A stretch of 64,000 nt of DNA. Source: Cyclina sinensis. Its lineage: Eukaryota > Mollusca > Bivalvia > Venerida > Veneridae. Below the pieces are notes generated by a model that was not told the DNA's origin, did not search any database, and saw nothing but the letters and a program-made list of their open reading frames with translations. The translations under genes were made by a program, and so were the position numbers. How positions within the stretch are numbered: position 1 is the first letter of the stretch; every line of letters begins with the position of its first letter. Location: assembly GCA_012932295.1 (NCBI GenBank), contig JAAONU010000014.1, positions 20,612,065 through 20,676,064 of the forward strand, given 5' to 3'. Below are positions 34,141 through 46,700 of this stretch, one piece after another.

Positions 34141-34733
34141 CCCCGTCATTGGTAAAAAAAAGGGTCGGGGAACCATCCCCTGTTCACCTTACAATCATTT
34201 TACTACAAATATGCTACATGTATATCATTATTTGAAATATCCAGACCTGATACTATTTTAAGTATAACTATAACTATGTAACAAGAAAAAAAAGGAACAA
34301 GAACAAAAAAAAAGAAATAAATAATAATCGAGAGGCCTTGTCGGCTTGACACTTTATACAACCTGTCAGTCAGTCCTTAATAAAGTGGATTTTATTTAAA
34401 TCAGATGTTGCTCACAGAATTCAGTCAGGCAGCTTACTTAAAATGTATTCAAAATTCTGTTGAAAATAAAGTGATTTTTGGTTCCTTCTACAAATAAATT
34501 TCCATGTACATAGTTTGTGTTTAAGATAGCATTTAAAATTAACTAAATTCAGACAATTATGTGAATTAGCTTGGAACTTTGTTTTATAAATAAAATATTT
34601 TATTAGGATAGAAATAAACCCCCTCCTAAAGAATTTGAATCCACAGAAAAAATGAATAATTTGAAATTATTTTTGAAATTCATATTACACTGATCTTGAA
34701 ACCATTTATAAACCTGACATATGAACCGTTGGA

Positions 34734-37700
34734 TTATTCCACAGTTATAAAAATAAAATGTATGGTCTCTGGTTCTGATCTACAATACGAGCAAAGATCA
34801 TTTTCTAATTTATTTATTTTAAACAAAAACGAGTTTGTTACAATATTTTTTGTGTTTAATTTGAACTGAAAGTCTCTAAGTTTTATTTCATGTATTTCTT
34901 CTAATCTTTCACAAACTTTTAGATATTCTTTTTCTCTGATATCGCCTAATTCTTGAAACCATTTGGTTGGCAAGGCATTTAATCTAGTTTTTGCCATAAC
35001 TTCATAAAAATCTTTACAACCTTTTTCATTTTTTATCAAATTCTTAACATATGGATTCAGGTTTAGATTACTCTTATAATGACTCACTAAAGTTTTATTA
35101 TCATTTATGATCGTTTTCCAGGAGTTGGGGATTCTATTGAGAACTCTATAGTAATCTAAAAAAGTTCCGTTGACATCATATTTTCTTTTGAAGTTGTTAA
35201 AACTATAAAAAGTTCCTTCTGTATTTAATAAGTCTATTACATAAATAACATTTTTATCATACCATTGTTTTAAAAACAGATTTTTGTCAGAAAGATTGTC
35301 ATTTATACCACAACGGCGATAACAATATATCAGTTAAACTACTAATTTCCACTGTTTTACAGAAATAGGACCAGCTTATCAAAACATCTTTCCAAAAAGG
35401 GTTTATCATTTCTACAGCCTTAATTTTAGAATAATTGGAACCATGTTTAATAAGTTCAACAACGTTAAAGTTAGTTAAAGTGAACCAATTTTCCTCTTCT
35501 GACCTCAGTAACAGTTTTCTCAACCAATTTATCTTCAGACTGTCAATAAAGATTTTCAAATTAATCATACCTAGTCCACCATGTTTAATGTTTCTGGTAA
35601 CAGTATCGCGTTTTATTCTATCCGGACCATTTTTCCACAAAAACTTGTAAGATATCGTTTCTAACGTTTTGATTATATCCGTCGGAGGATTTGGCAAAGC
35701 CATAAATAAATGTACAAATTTTGAAAACACTAATGATTTTATGACAGTTATTTTTCCAAACAATGTTAAATTTCTTTTTGACCAAATTTTTAATAAACGT
35801 CTGCATTTTGCTAAAATTTCAATACCATTAATATCCCATATATTTACAACTGAACCTGTAAAATTTACCCCCAAAATTTTTATTGGACCCTTTGTCCAGT
35901 CTAGCGGTACCTCATTACATAATTTCAAGTCAGAATCTTTTAACGGACCAATCCACATTGCTTTTGTTTTTTCTACGTTTATTTTTAGACCGGACATGTT
36001 ATAGAATTGTTGTAAAGTTGCAAGACAGCTTTTAAGAGATAGTTCAGATCCATCAAGAAATATTTGAGTATCGTCCGCATATTGGGTCAATTTATGTTCA
36101 TTGTTATATATACGTATACCAGATATATCGTTATTATTTCTTATCATTTTACCAAGAATTTCTGCACATAAAATAAAAATATAAGGAGAAATTGGATCAC
36201 CTTGTCGGCAACCACGGGATAGCTTGAAAAAAATGACATATGTCCATTTTGTAAAATACAAGATTCCGATCCATTTTGAAATAATTTTATCCATTTTTTA
36301 AAAGATTCCCCAAACTTATAATAATGTAAAACTTTGTGAATAAATTTCCAAGAAACAGTGTCGAAAGCTTGTTGAAAATCTATTGAAAGTAATAACCCTG
36401 GAATGTTTTGAGACTCTGTTTCAAAAAGAATATCATATAACAGACGTAGGTTTTCCCCTATAAAACGCCCTGCTATAAATCCTTTTTGGTCTGTATGAAT
36501 TATCTTGTCAAGAATTTTTTTTAGTCTGTTGGCTATAGCTGAAGACGCAAGTTTATAAATAACATTCAATAATGAAATCGGACGCCAGTTTTTAAGTAAC
36601 GTTCTATCTTTGTTTTGTTTGGGCAAACATGTAATAATACCTTGTTTTTGCGAAACGGCTAGTGACCCATAATTATAGCTGTAATTTAAAGACTTAAGAA
36701 TAAAAATTTTTAAATCGTTCCAAAAAAATTTAAAAAATTCTGCCGTATAGCCGTCTAAACCTGGACTTTTTTTCATTTTTCATACTATCTAAAGCTTCCT
36801 TTAGCTCTTCAATAGTCAACTCTCCTCCCATTTTTTTAGAATCTTCGTCTGTTTAAGCAGACATGTTTGGGCCAATAGCCTCTTCTAATGGTATGTCGTC
36901 AGTGACATGTATATCTGTATAAAGTGTACTGTAAAATTCTTTTTGATAAGCCAGTATTTCTTCTGTTGATTCATATTCGTTACCGTCATTATCTACTAAT
37001 CTAAATATAGTTTTATTTATAAAATTTCTTTTTTCTAGACCAAAAAAATATTTTGTTGGTTTCTCACCCAAACTTTCATATCTCCATTTAGATCTAATCA
37101 TCACCCCTTCTAGCCTGCGATTTCTTAAATTCTGTAGTTCAGTTTTCTTATTTGCCAATTCCTCTAAATTCATATCATTAAAATTTGTGTTGACAAGTTT
37201 CTCTAGAATTATTATCCTGTCTTGAAGTTGTGTTTCTTGCTTTTGCTCTTATTTCTTTTTTGTAGATGCATATTTAATTGTCTCCCCCCTTAAAACTACT
37301 AGAAAAGACTCTAAAAATAACTGATCATTTATATTTAGTCCAGCAAATTCCGGGTTGTTTATATCACTTGACTGTTGTTCGTTACTATGAATATTTATCA
37401 AATCGTTTAAAACTCGTTTAATCAATGAAATATATTCTTGATCCTGAAGCAACGAGTTATTAAATTTCCAATAGCCTTTTCCTCTCTGATTATCTGACAA
37501 TTTCCATTTTAAAAGACCCCCGAATGGTCGGATCTGTAACCTGGTACTATTTTGCAGTGCGTAACAAAACTTTCAAAATTATTATTTATAATAAAAAAAT
37601 CTAAACGTGCGAATTTTCTATTATCTATTAGGGTATAATCTTTTCCATGTATATTTTCTATTCGATTCATTCTTTATTCTCCAAATATCACAAAAATCAT

Positions 37701-38220
37701 TATTCTTCATAAAATTTATAACAACTTCCCTAGCCCTAGGATTATTGATATTAACATAATTTTCACAATCTACAAACGGATCTAGAATCATATTCCAATC
37801 CCCGCATATTACGGCATACTCATTGTCAATTTCATTTATTTTAGTTATTAGGTTGTTGTTAAAAAGGGGCTTATCTTCATTTGGTCCGTAAATACAAGCT
37901 ATTGTCATTCGTTTGTCTGAAATAAATACATCTGGTATGATAAAATTACCTTCGATATCTCTATAAATGTTTTCAACTTTTTGTTCAAAAGTGTTCTGAT
38001 ATAGAATCATCACACCTCGACTATTGCTGGTAAATGGGTTAATAAAAGCTTCGTATCCCCACTCTGACTTTACATATGAACATAGTTGTGGTGTTATATG
38101 AATGTCTTGTAAACAAATAATATCATATTTCTTTTCTCTGACATAGTGAAATAAATCCCTCCGTTTCTTAGAATTTCCAATTCCCTGACAATTCTGTGAG
38201 TATATAGTAATTTCAACCAT
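34734..38220 (-). pseudogene. LINE ORF2 relic: AP endonuclease and reverse transcriptase
   Basis: Starts at ATG 38220: I-Y-S-Q-N-C-Q-G-I-G, D-I-I-C-L-Q-D (catalytic acid position is D, not the usual E), Y-G-P-N, C-G-D-W-N (endonuclease). RT motifs: K-S-P-G-L-D-G, L-L-S-I-D-F-Q-Q-A-F-D (motif A), G-C-R-Q-G-D-P-I-S-P-Y, Q-Y-A-D-D-T (motif C). The C-terminus has C-S-Y-C-R-S-E-P-E-T-I-H. Damage: TAA-TAG at about 37618 with two nearby compensating shifts, a TAA near 37246, a TAA near 36850, and frameshifts near 36770 (A run), 36250 and 35305. It cannot make enzyme. Confidence 0.85.
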
Positions 38221-38564
38221 CAGGCAATTTTAAAATGAGTTTCATATTAATACAGAAAAATGTTTTCATGGACTGACTGAAAAGTTTGTCGAAAGTCTCG
38301 CATAGAAAAATAAGTGTTTCATTTTTAGGATTCATATTGAATGTTTGTATTGAACGTTTAAATAAAATGCTTGCAAAAAGTGAAATTATAGTGAGAAGTA
38401 AGATAAATATTGATAGAAAACAGAATTGCATTGATATGCTATTTTATACACACACATCCTTTTGAAAACTAAATACAAACATTAAATTCAAAAATTAAAG
38501 CTTTCATATAATAATTGAAATTATTCGAAAACTATATCCAAGCTCTCTTTTGATCTTATATTCG

Positions 38565-39161
38565 TTCCCTTTGTTATTGCTACTAAACACAATTTCATTT
38601 AAATGGAAAAAAAGATATCCAAAATAAAATATAACAAAAGAAATTTGACACTAATATATAAAACCAGTATTGGTAATAGATTTAGTAACCATGTACCTAT
38701 TTCGAAATTTATGACTTTATATTTATACAGTAACACCGGTAATAAACGGAAGTAAACAAATGCACGTGTTAAATGTAAATAAACGTGTAAACAAACTCAT
38801 AGGACTGTCAAAATTAATTGTTATTAACAGTTTTCTACAAAATGTACACCCATATAACATATATATTCCCTTTATTATTGCTACTAAATATAATTTCATT
38901 TAAATGGAAATGAAAAAAAAATAGATATCCAAATTAAAATATAACAAAAGAAATTTGACACTAATATATAAAACCAGTAGTGGTAATAGATTAAGTAACT
39001 ATATACCTATTTCGAAATTTATTACTTTATATTTATACAGTAACACCGGTAATAAACGGAAGTAAACAAATGCGCGTGTTGAAAGTAAATAAACGTGAAA
39101 ACAAACTCAACTGTCAAAATTAATTGTTATTAACAGTTTTTTTACAAAATTTACACCCATG
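38565..39161. repeat. Tandem duplication, about 300-bp unit, two copies
   Basis: 38565-38857 and 38866-39161 match throughout: TTCCCTTTRTTATTGCTACT, AACAAAAGAAATTTGACACT, ACAGTAACACCGGTAATAAA and CTGTCAAAATTAATTGTTAT occur in both in order. Divergence is modest. They occupy the spacer between the LINE ORF1 and ORF2 relics, on which no frame is open. Confidence 0.85.
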
Positions 39162-39485
39162 GAATATAAATTCACGTACGAAAATGCATTGGCTTATATA
39201 GAATGGTGCAAAATAAAAAAGAACATAGTGTAAAACGAAACTGCAGATGTAAAAAAATTAGCAAAGTTGACAAACCATTCTTTGTTTATGAATTACAATC
39301 ACGACAGAGTTCAAAACACTGAACAACCCTAACATGGATACTTGTAAAAATATGTAAACAAAAATAACAATTGTCGTGAAAAAACAGTAATTGTGCAAAA
39401 CAATGATCATTGTTAAAGAAACAGAACTGTATTGTTCTGAGCTGAATAATAAAGCATAGCACTGGCCTATTACTCAATGTTTTAT

Positions 39486-39540
39486 TTTACATACATACAT
39501 AGATACATGCATACATACATACATACATACATACATACAT
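39486..39540. repeat. (TACA)n microsatellite
   Basis: About 13 copies of a TACA/CATA tetranucleotide with two imperfect units, next to the 3' end of the LINE ORF1 relic. Confidence 0.9.
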
Positions 39541-39660
39541 AAAGCTGATAGTATATCCAGTTAGCTGTTCAAAACATTAAATTTATTCATGTTATTTTTT
39601 ATGCCATTAGGTAACTAACTATTCAAAAAATTATTTGTTATGGTAATGTCATAACATCTT

Positions 39661-40584
39661 TTAGATATCTCTTCTAACCCACTCAGATTTACTATCTTTG
39701 TGCACTTCAAGAAACACATTTAAACCTTTTTCAATAATTCTTGTTTTAAATTCTTCCTTTTTTCTGATTTCATAGGCAGCCTTGGCTAATCGACCTCTTT
39801 CTTTTTTCATTGCTACAGGCAGATCTGTTAAAATTCTTTTCTTTTCTGTTCTGAGGACTGGTTTAAAAGCTTGGGAAAACACAAGATCCCTATCTCTCAT
39901 TTTTTGAAATTTTATGATAACAGGTTTTGGAGCTTCAGAATCACTTGGCAGCCTATGGAGATTAGTAAATACCATATTGTCAATACTTTCAGCTTCTAGG
40001 TCAAGCTTATCTTTGAAGAAGGTTTTCATTACATTTTCTAAATCTTCACCTTCTGACTCTGTAAAACCATAGAATAGCAAATTGTATTGTCAATTATGTT
40101 TTTCTTGCCATAGCATTTTGTTCCTTATTTCTGACATCTCTGATTCTAATTGGCTCCTTCTTTAATCAAATAAAGCTTCTGCTCTTGAGGCTTCTTCCTC
40201 AACAGCCTTAGAATGAAACTCTACAGTATGTTCCATTTCCTGCATTTTTGTTTTCAGCTCTTATACCTCAGATTTGGTATCATTCATTTCTGTCTGCATA
40301 CTTTTTATTTCATCCTTCAATTCCTTGAATGTACCTGATAATCTCTTTTCAAAGGCTGAAATTTTCTTGTCAAAAGATTCATCAAATTTGGCAAACATTT
40401 CTTTCACCTCATTCCTGAAATCATCAAATTTCATATCTAATCCTGTGGTGTCTGACCCAGATTCTGGACAAGTCTGTTTACTATTTGCTTTATCTTTACA
40501 TTTTTGTTTTTCTTCAACTTTGTTAAGGAGAGATGCATTCACTGATTCCCTTCTGGATGTAGTACTTCTCGCCTGACTAGACAT
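39661..40584 (-). pseudogene. LINE ORF1 relic: coiled coil and RNA-binding type
   Basis: One frame runs from ATG 40584 to 39661 with no frameshift, but has three stops: TAA 40261-40263, TAA 40162-40164, TGA 40090-40092. The first part has a Ser/Thr-rich head and a heptad-like helix (F-R-N-E-V-K-E-M-F-A-K-F through E-L-K-D-E-I-K-S-M). The last part has N-L-L-F-Y-G-F and P-V-I-I-K-F with an R/K-rich C-terminus, as in L1 ORF1 proteins. The stops alone account for the loss. Confidence 0.8.
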
Positions 40585-40620
40585 TTTTGATATATTTTGA
40601 TATAAATTCGTACAGCCACA

Positions 40621-43600
40621 AACTTACAAGGTCAGTTTAGTAAATGGGTGGGGTAATGAATGTGTGTAGTATAATTCAATTATTCTTTATTAGTCGTTCA
40701 TTTAAATTCACGTTTGAGCCTACACTGAGTTTGTTGTAATTTTCTTACGACATGTGTTATTTATTTGTCCTTTTTCTTACGCCATTAGATGAATTTTCAC
40801 TTTTATGCGAGCATCGTTTTTTTAGTGTACCACCGCCATGGGCGCGCTCGATTCTTCCCGATCTATGGGAGTTATTACCCTTGTTTTTTGTATTAGTATA
40901 TAGTGTAATGGGAGTGGACTAAGAATTAATTTCTGACACTGGATTTATGTTTAAGGTTATCCAACACATATTCTGTGAACATTGAATGTGCCGTACCCCC
41001 GTGTTCTAAAATGGAAATACTGTAGAATTATCTAGAACATTATTTAAGCACATAAAAAGAAGAGACATTTTGAAACAGAGAAAGTAGTGGTTTAAGTTGT
41101 GACTTTGAATGTACTTGTATATATGTTATAGTTTAAAACTTGCTGGAGGTTAACCTTCTGGATTAACATTCATGGATATTATAAACACCTTTAGAATATA
41201 TTTGCAGCTGGAATAATATTTTCAATTTAAAAGGATTCTGCGAATGGAGATAGTGAAAATAGGTTACTTTGAATTCAGTAAACAACAAATATTTAGTAAT
41301 TATTGTTTCACTGTTAAAATTTTATTGTTCAACTAAATTTTGTTTTATTAAGACAAAGTACTGCAAGTTTGTTCAACTCTGCTGTGATTACTTCTTGTTT
41401 TTTCTCTATTACGAGTCATTTGGAATGTGATTGTCCAATTTCAAAACCATAGTTGTTGGAGGGATGGCCGTGACAGAACCTAGTGTAACCGACCCCGACA
41501 ATGAAGTTTGTCGGAAGCAGCCTTACAATATTACAAAAACTTTTAAAGGGATATACAGGCAAAAGTTTTATGCTTTCTTCCTTAATTCGTTCTATGATTA
41601 TACTATAAATGTGATCGAAATAAATACAATGATCTGTCCCAGTAACAAAGATTTCGTCTTTATAAATGAAAAACCGGGGGGTTTCCTAACTTGACCCACG
41701 TGGGTCTAGATAGAAAATTTAGATTTCGCGCTAAATTTCGCAGTGAATGATTGGACGGTTGAAGTACCTGTTATGTGATCTAGGGCAAAAACAACCAATG
41801 AGAAACGACGACTGATTGTTTTTGTCACGTGACCTATTTGAAAATAACTCGGTGATTTCGTTCACGTTTTACTTTTTGTTAAAGAACGTTCAAATATTAA
41901 CGTTCAAGCCCGCATTTCACTACAAACATACTGGGAATTTAAAGTTCTTCATATTGAACGTAATTTTAGCAAATAATATCAGTTTTAATTTTTTGAGCTC
42001 TCATTTGCCTGTGTAAGGTTATCCTTTAACAACGGACTGTAGGTCCTTAAATAAATTGATGTGTTGACAAATAGGGAAATATTTAAGCGTTGGTTGGACT
42101 TCAGACTACAACTAAAATAATTAGTACTATATGCCACGTTAAATGTCGTTGAAATTCCTTAAAGAGGGCTACCCTGGCAGGAGTGTTTCTGTGAGAATTC
42201 TATGACTTAATGTCAATTTCTTTTAGCTACGGTGGCACCGACCACTGTTATACACAAGTTTTCCATGAAACCGTACGGCGACGATGAATTGACCGAAAGG
42301 AGACTATTGCATATTCAGATTCAAACAGAGTTAAATATATCTGCATTCGAGTATACGGAGAACATTCAAAATGTGTCTTCTCTGAAATGAACTGAATAAA
42401 ATGACTCCAAAGCATATACCTAGCTTACACTAAAAACAACACCAACACTGTGTCGTTGATTGGCACAATATCAAACGAACAGTTGACCAGATTGCAAGTT
42501 GTCGACATCTTTTCTGATGGTTAAAGCATTCGAATCTGGTACAGAGGGTTTCTTCCTACTTCCCATTCAATAGTAGTAGTAAAATTAGTAAGGAAGTTCG
42601 GCATATTTTTGAGGGCACTGATTTTAACCCGTGGGAAATTTATACATATTTAAACTATTTTCAAATGAAACAAAGTTAGTGTCATCCTCACTGAGATTCA
42701 ATAAATCCATTTACGTTTGCAGATACCGGGAATTCCCAAGCATCTACACTCAAACAGAGTGAAGAACACAATTTCTGATTTGATAGCCATAGTCACGGAT
42801 TAACAATTGAAAGTCATTCACTGTATCTTTATAGTCAGTTATTGTAATTGTTCGGTTAATGTCCTCCATTTAACGGAACGTCGTATTAGCTTTGAGACAA
42901 ACCATACAGAACTATTCCAAATATCTCTAAAGTTTTAACGCCGACTCATAAATCTGTAATGTGGTTAACCTAGTAATGTCATTGTAGTCCGGTTCTGAAA
43001 TGTTTACAATGAAATGAGTTTGCAACGACTGAGTTATCATTAAAAACTCTTTTCTGAAGAAGAAAAAAATGTCGTGTAGTTACTACAGGACTGTATATGT
43101 ATAACAAAACAAACATAATTTAGATTGGTAAATTTATTTTTTCAATGCTACATATGAAGTGAATGAGACCACGGATGTGTACAATAAACAATATTACACA
43201 GAGAAAAAAGCCGAATAAACAGATAAGAGAAAAACAATAAAATATTTATTAAGAATTATTCTGTCTTATAGCTTTGTCATCAAAACGATTGCAAAATTGC
43301 TCATTCGAGCTTTATTAAAGTTATAAATGTAAGAATTAAATAAACATAACGGATAATTTCTCCAATTAATACTGATACACTTAAAGAACTTTAGTATTAT
43401 TTTCAATATATGGCTTTAAACAACAACAACAAAAACATTTAAAATTATTATACATGTTATTGAATCCTTTTGAAATACTGTACGTCTTTGTAACTCTTCC
43501 TTGCAAGTGATGCAAGACAGAGAGGGAAAGATATTCAAAATACAAAAACATAGAAACAAATCAGCAGATGAATGTTGGTAACATGTAATACATATAGAGA

Positions 43601-45264
43601 AATTCTGCTCTGTCCATTTCATAGACATTTGAGAAGTAGATCACATGATGCTGAAGGGGAAACATTTCCCTAAAGTGCCTGAACAGATATAAAGAAACAT
43701 GTGCATAAACATGCAAACAATACCAAATGGGTGGACAAAGAAGTTTCCCAGGACGAAATGTTCAAAGGTGCATTGAAATGAATGATGTTATCGCTGATTC
43801 TGACTGTTTCTAAGAAACTCCTGATCTATGAAACAAGGATGCCAATTAGTTAGTAACTCAAATACAATCTTGGCATTAGTCACTTAGCCCGAAATACTTA
43901 AAATGACTTCTATTTGACATGTTCTGTGTTCTGAAATTTCTTCATAGGAATTTTTAATATATTTTGTTTTTGCAAATACTGTTAAATATTCATTTTTATT
44001 TTCTTTGTCTGTTACTGTATAATCGCTGTGTTTATAAAAGATATTTTGTGTAGAAAAGCATGAAAATAGTGAGAAATGCTTTCAATAAAAAAAACAAGTA
44101 AACTGAAGAAACCTTGTGTTAAAAAAGATATAACTTGATAACAATGTACACATACTTACATTTAAAACAAATTCTTGATGGCAATTACTTACAAGTTAAA
44201 GTTTATGTTTAATTTCAAAGGTGCGTGTGTGTGTGTGATATTAAATATTCATTTCACCGATGCTGTAAGAAACTGGGTCGCGAATATATAAAATCATATA
44301 TGCAATATATATAAGACCTGTGGCCTTTAAGATGTTACATATACACGTCATTTGACTGGTACTTATTGGACTATATACATATTAACCTTTGACACATTTA
44401 TCATTATCAGTGCGTTACTTCTTTTTCACTCTGACTCATTGTTAGAATAAAGAGCGATGCAACGATTACAACTACTTTGTATAGATTTACAAGACGTGGT
44501 CAATGTCTCAAGAAGGTGCAAAATGAAATAGAGTCAGAATTATACAACAGTGAAATAGATACAGTATCACAGAAGTTTTCATGAATAAGAATAGAAACTG
44601 ACTTACAACATAAAGATTTGCATAAATACCTATTATGACTGAGAAATTCCATGCAGTCCTACGATTTATTATTTGACGACACTAAACAGATCCATTTTAA
44701 ACACGGACAAAATCCTTATTGTCTTCGAGAACTGAGCAAGTGGCAGTTACCTCCCTTACACAGTTGATACTAACTCGAAACCGAAAGTTTGCAACCTAGA
44801 TTTATAATACTTGTTAAGCAAATAAGAATGAAGACTTATATGATGAATATATAAATTGCATTATTTGACTGTTGACTATATTTTATTGTTTCAGATTTTT
44901 TCAAGATTTGATTCACCTAAAACGCTATATGCGTTTACAGCATATGTTTGCTAAAAATAATGCGCACATAATTCTAAAACGTACATTGCTACTGTTCGTA
45001 GCTTGCATGTACAGTGTAAAATTGGTTTTGCGAAGAACTTTTTTTATCACTTTTTATCACTTTTTTTCAAAATTATCGGCATAAGAAAATATATACACAA
45101 TATTAACAAACGTAGATATGAAGAACACTGAGTCATTCTGTCATTCTGATGAAATATTTTTAAAAGTATAAAAATGCAGACATGAAGATAAAATGGTAAC
45201 GTTTTCAAACATGCACAATTTGATGAGCGTTCATGCATGACAATACTGATCATTCCAAGTGCCT
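40621..45264. other. Mostly featureless intergenic or 3'-flank sequence
   Basis: I see no secure gene here. A (GT)7 run lies at about 44224. AATAAA reads on the minus strand at 44882-44887, which would suit a transcript ending after the exon at 45265-45312. A weak plus-strand terminal-exon candidate lies at 42236-42390 and is listed separately. Confidence 0.3.
42236..42390 (+). CDS. Tentative terminal exon of an unidentified plus-strand gene
   Basis: AATTTCTTTTAG at 42217-42228 is a good acceptor. It is followed by 52 open codons (T-V-A-P-T-T-V-I-H-K-F-S-M-K-P-Y-G-D-D-E through N-V-S-S-L-K), TGA at about 42388-42390, and GAATAAAATG about 5 bases later, a possible polyadenylation signal. I do not recognise the protein and could not place an upstream exon, though 41431-41570 is an open candidate. 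Chance is a fair alternative. Confidence 0.2.
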
Positions 45265-45312
45265 TCAGAGAAAACTCTCTCTTTCCTTGTCGGTCACACG
45301 TGCATGCTTCTC
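45265..45312 (-). CDS. Glutamate receptor C-terminal exon, form B (alternative)
   Basis: A strong pyrimidine tract and ctag acceptor precede 15 codons (E-K-H-A-R-V-T-D-K-E-R-E-S-F-L) and TGA, also phase 0. It could replace or skip form A. AATAAA on the minus strand lies at 44882-44887. Being short and without family pattern, it rests on splice-site quality alone. Confidence 0.4.
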   Translation of the reverse strand, partial: EKHARVTDKERESFL

Positions 45313-46604
45313 CTAGAAAAAAAAAACAGAAAAAAGACTAAAATGATAAAATGTAATAACTCGTAAGGAATATATCAGTTTTTTCGAAATATATTTGTTA
45401 AGATTTAGACAAAGAATTAAAAAAAGGCCGATGTAGTTTATGAAAAAAAATAGCAATCTTCATTTAACAGGTAAGACATAATGTTGCACCTATGGACCTT
45501 AAAGTAAGAAAAAAAGAAAATTGGGGAAATTGGCGATATTTTTAGGAATGACATATGTTTTTGATGTTTTTACATTTAATGTTATATACAGAGGAATAAT
45601 ACAAAAAATAAAAACATTTTCTCGCTTGTTATCCATAGAATTAACTTTACGTACGGGCCCTTGTTTGATGACAAAGCATGCGAGTATGCTAAGTATTTGC
45701 AGTGTATCTAATAACAAACGTGCATGCCGTGATAAAAGCTGTAAGAAGATGCAATCGAAAGGCTGGAGATATGTATTTGTTTAACAGTACATAGCACTTT
45801 CTATGCATCAAGATATTTATCTTAAAGAAATTCCCATGCACAAAAAATGCGCGTTCAATTCATGTACTATCTTAGAGAGGACAAATACGACACTAAGACT
45901 TGTAGCTGGCTGTGTAGCATGCAGTCGATACTTTAAACTAGACTGAACAAGGTCTCTGTCAAGGGCAGAAATAAAGTTTTAAAACATTTCAATCGCTAAT
46001 ACTGTTTGCAATCAATATTTTCCTGAACAGGGGATAGCACAGAAAACAAACTAATTTTATCGAATAGGCTCTTCTACGTCCTAACTCCAGTGAAAGATAT
46101 GATGTACTTAATAAGTTACAAATGGTTGAAGAATTGTAACTTTTTTATTCCATTAACTACTCTACTGCTAGTGAATGTTTATTGTTAACTGTGCCGAAGG
46201 GGTGGAAATTGTGTAAGACAATGAAATCAGCATGCAATATTTAAGCAAGTCATCAAAAAATGCGCGTCTTAATTACTAAGGAGCAAAATTAACATGAAAT
46301 ACAATTTACCCTGCTTCGCATAGATCAAAGGATAAAAGATAATAACTGATGTACATGTAAAATATAACAGGATCAGTATACAAAAATAATGTTGTTTCCA
46401 TCTCTAGACAAACATTGCCTTTGCTTTTTATAATAGATTAAAAACAAAACAAATTGGCTTTAAGTAAACATTATTAAAATAAATGTCATAGATAGCATAG
46501 ACACTTCAGTTAAAAAAAGAAAACATTGAAAATATATCGAGCACTGACTAAATATTTTTTTTTGTTTATATAAATACATCAAAGTACAAGTAATATGGTC
46601 AAGG

Positions 46605-46700
46605 TCATTGGGGGTTTCTATTTTGTTCATCGGTGTTAATTGAACGACCAATATTCTGAAGAATATCCATTGCAACAAGTGATCCTCGTACTAAAGCTCT
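46605..46700 (-). CDS. Glutamate receptor C-terminal exon, form A
   Basis: Acceptor atttcag, then 31 codons ([20 protein letters not shown] ending N-R-N-P-Q) and TGA. Phase 0, as required by the M4 exon. The sequence resembles a helical membrane-proximal cytoplasmic tail. AATAAA on the minus strand at 46144-46149 could end this transcript. Confidence 0.75.
   Translation of the reverse strand, partial: RALVRGSLVAMDILQNIGRSINTDEQNRNPQ

Larger units (their letters stand above)
34430..40620 (-). mobile_element. Decayed L1/Tx1-type LINE (both ORFs present)
   Basis: The minus strand carries in order an ORF1 relic (40584-39661), a 1.4-kb spacer and an ORF2 relic (38220-34734) with endonuclease, reverse transcriptase and C-terminal motif. 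Recognisable ORF2-like sequence fades near 34430. No clear poly(A) tail or target duplication was found, so ends are approximate. ORF1 and ORF2 could also come from two neighbouring insertions, since the spacer is unusually long and holds a tandem duplication. Confidence 0.7.

Noticed and set aside
33504..34155. Overlapping plus-strand frames
   Set aside because: They lie opposite the transposase relic, which carries the recognisable motifs on the minus strand.
35435..36004. Plus-strand frames of 71 and 111 codons
   Set aside because: Antisense to the LINE reverse transcriptase.
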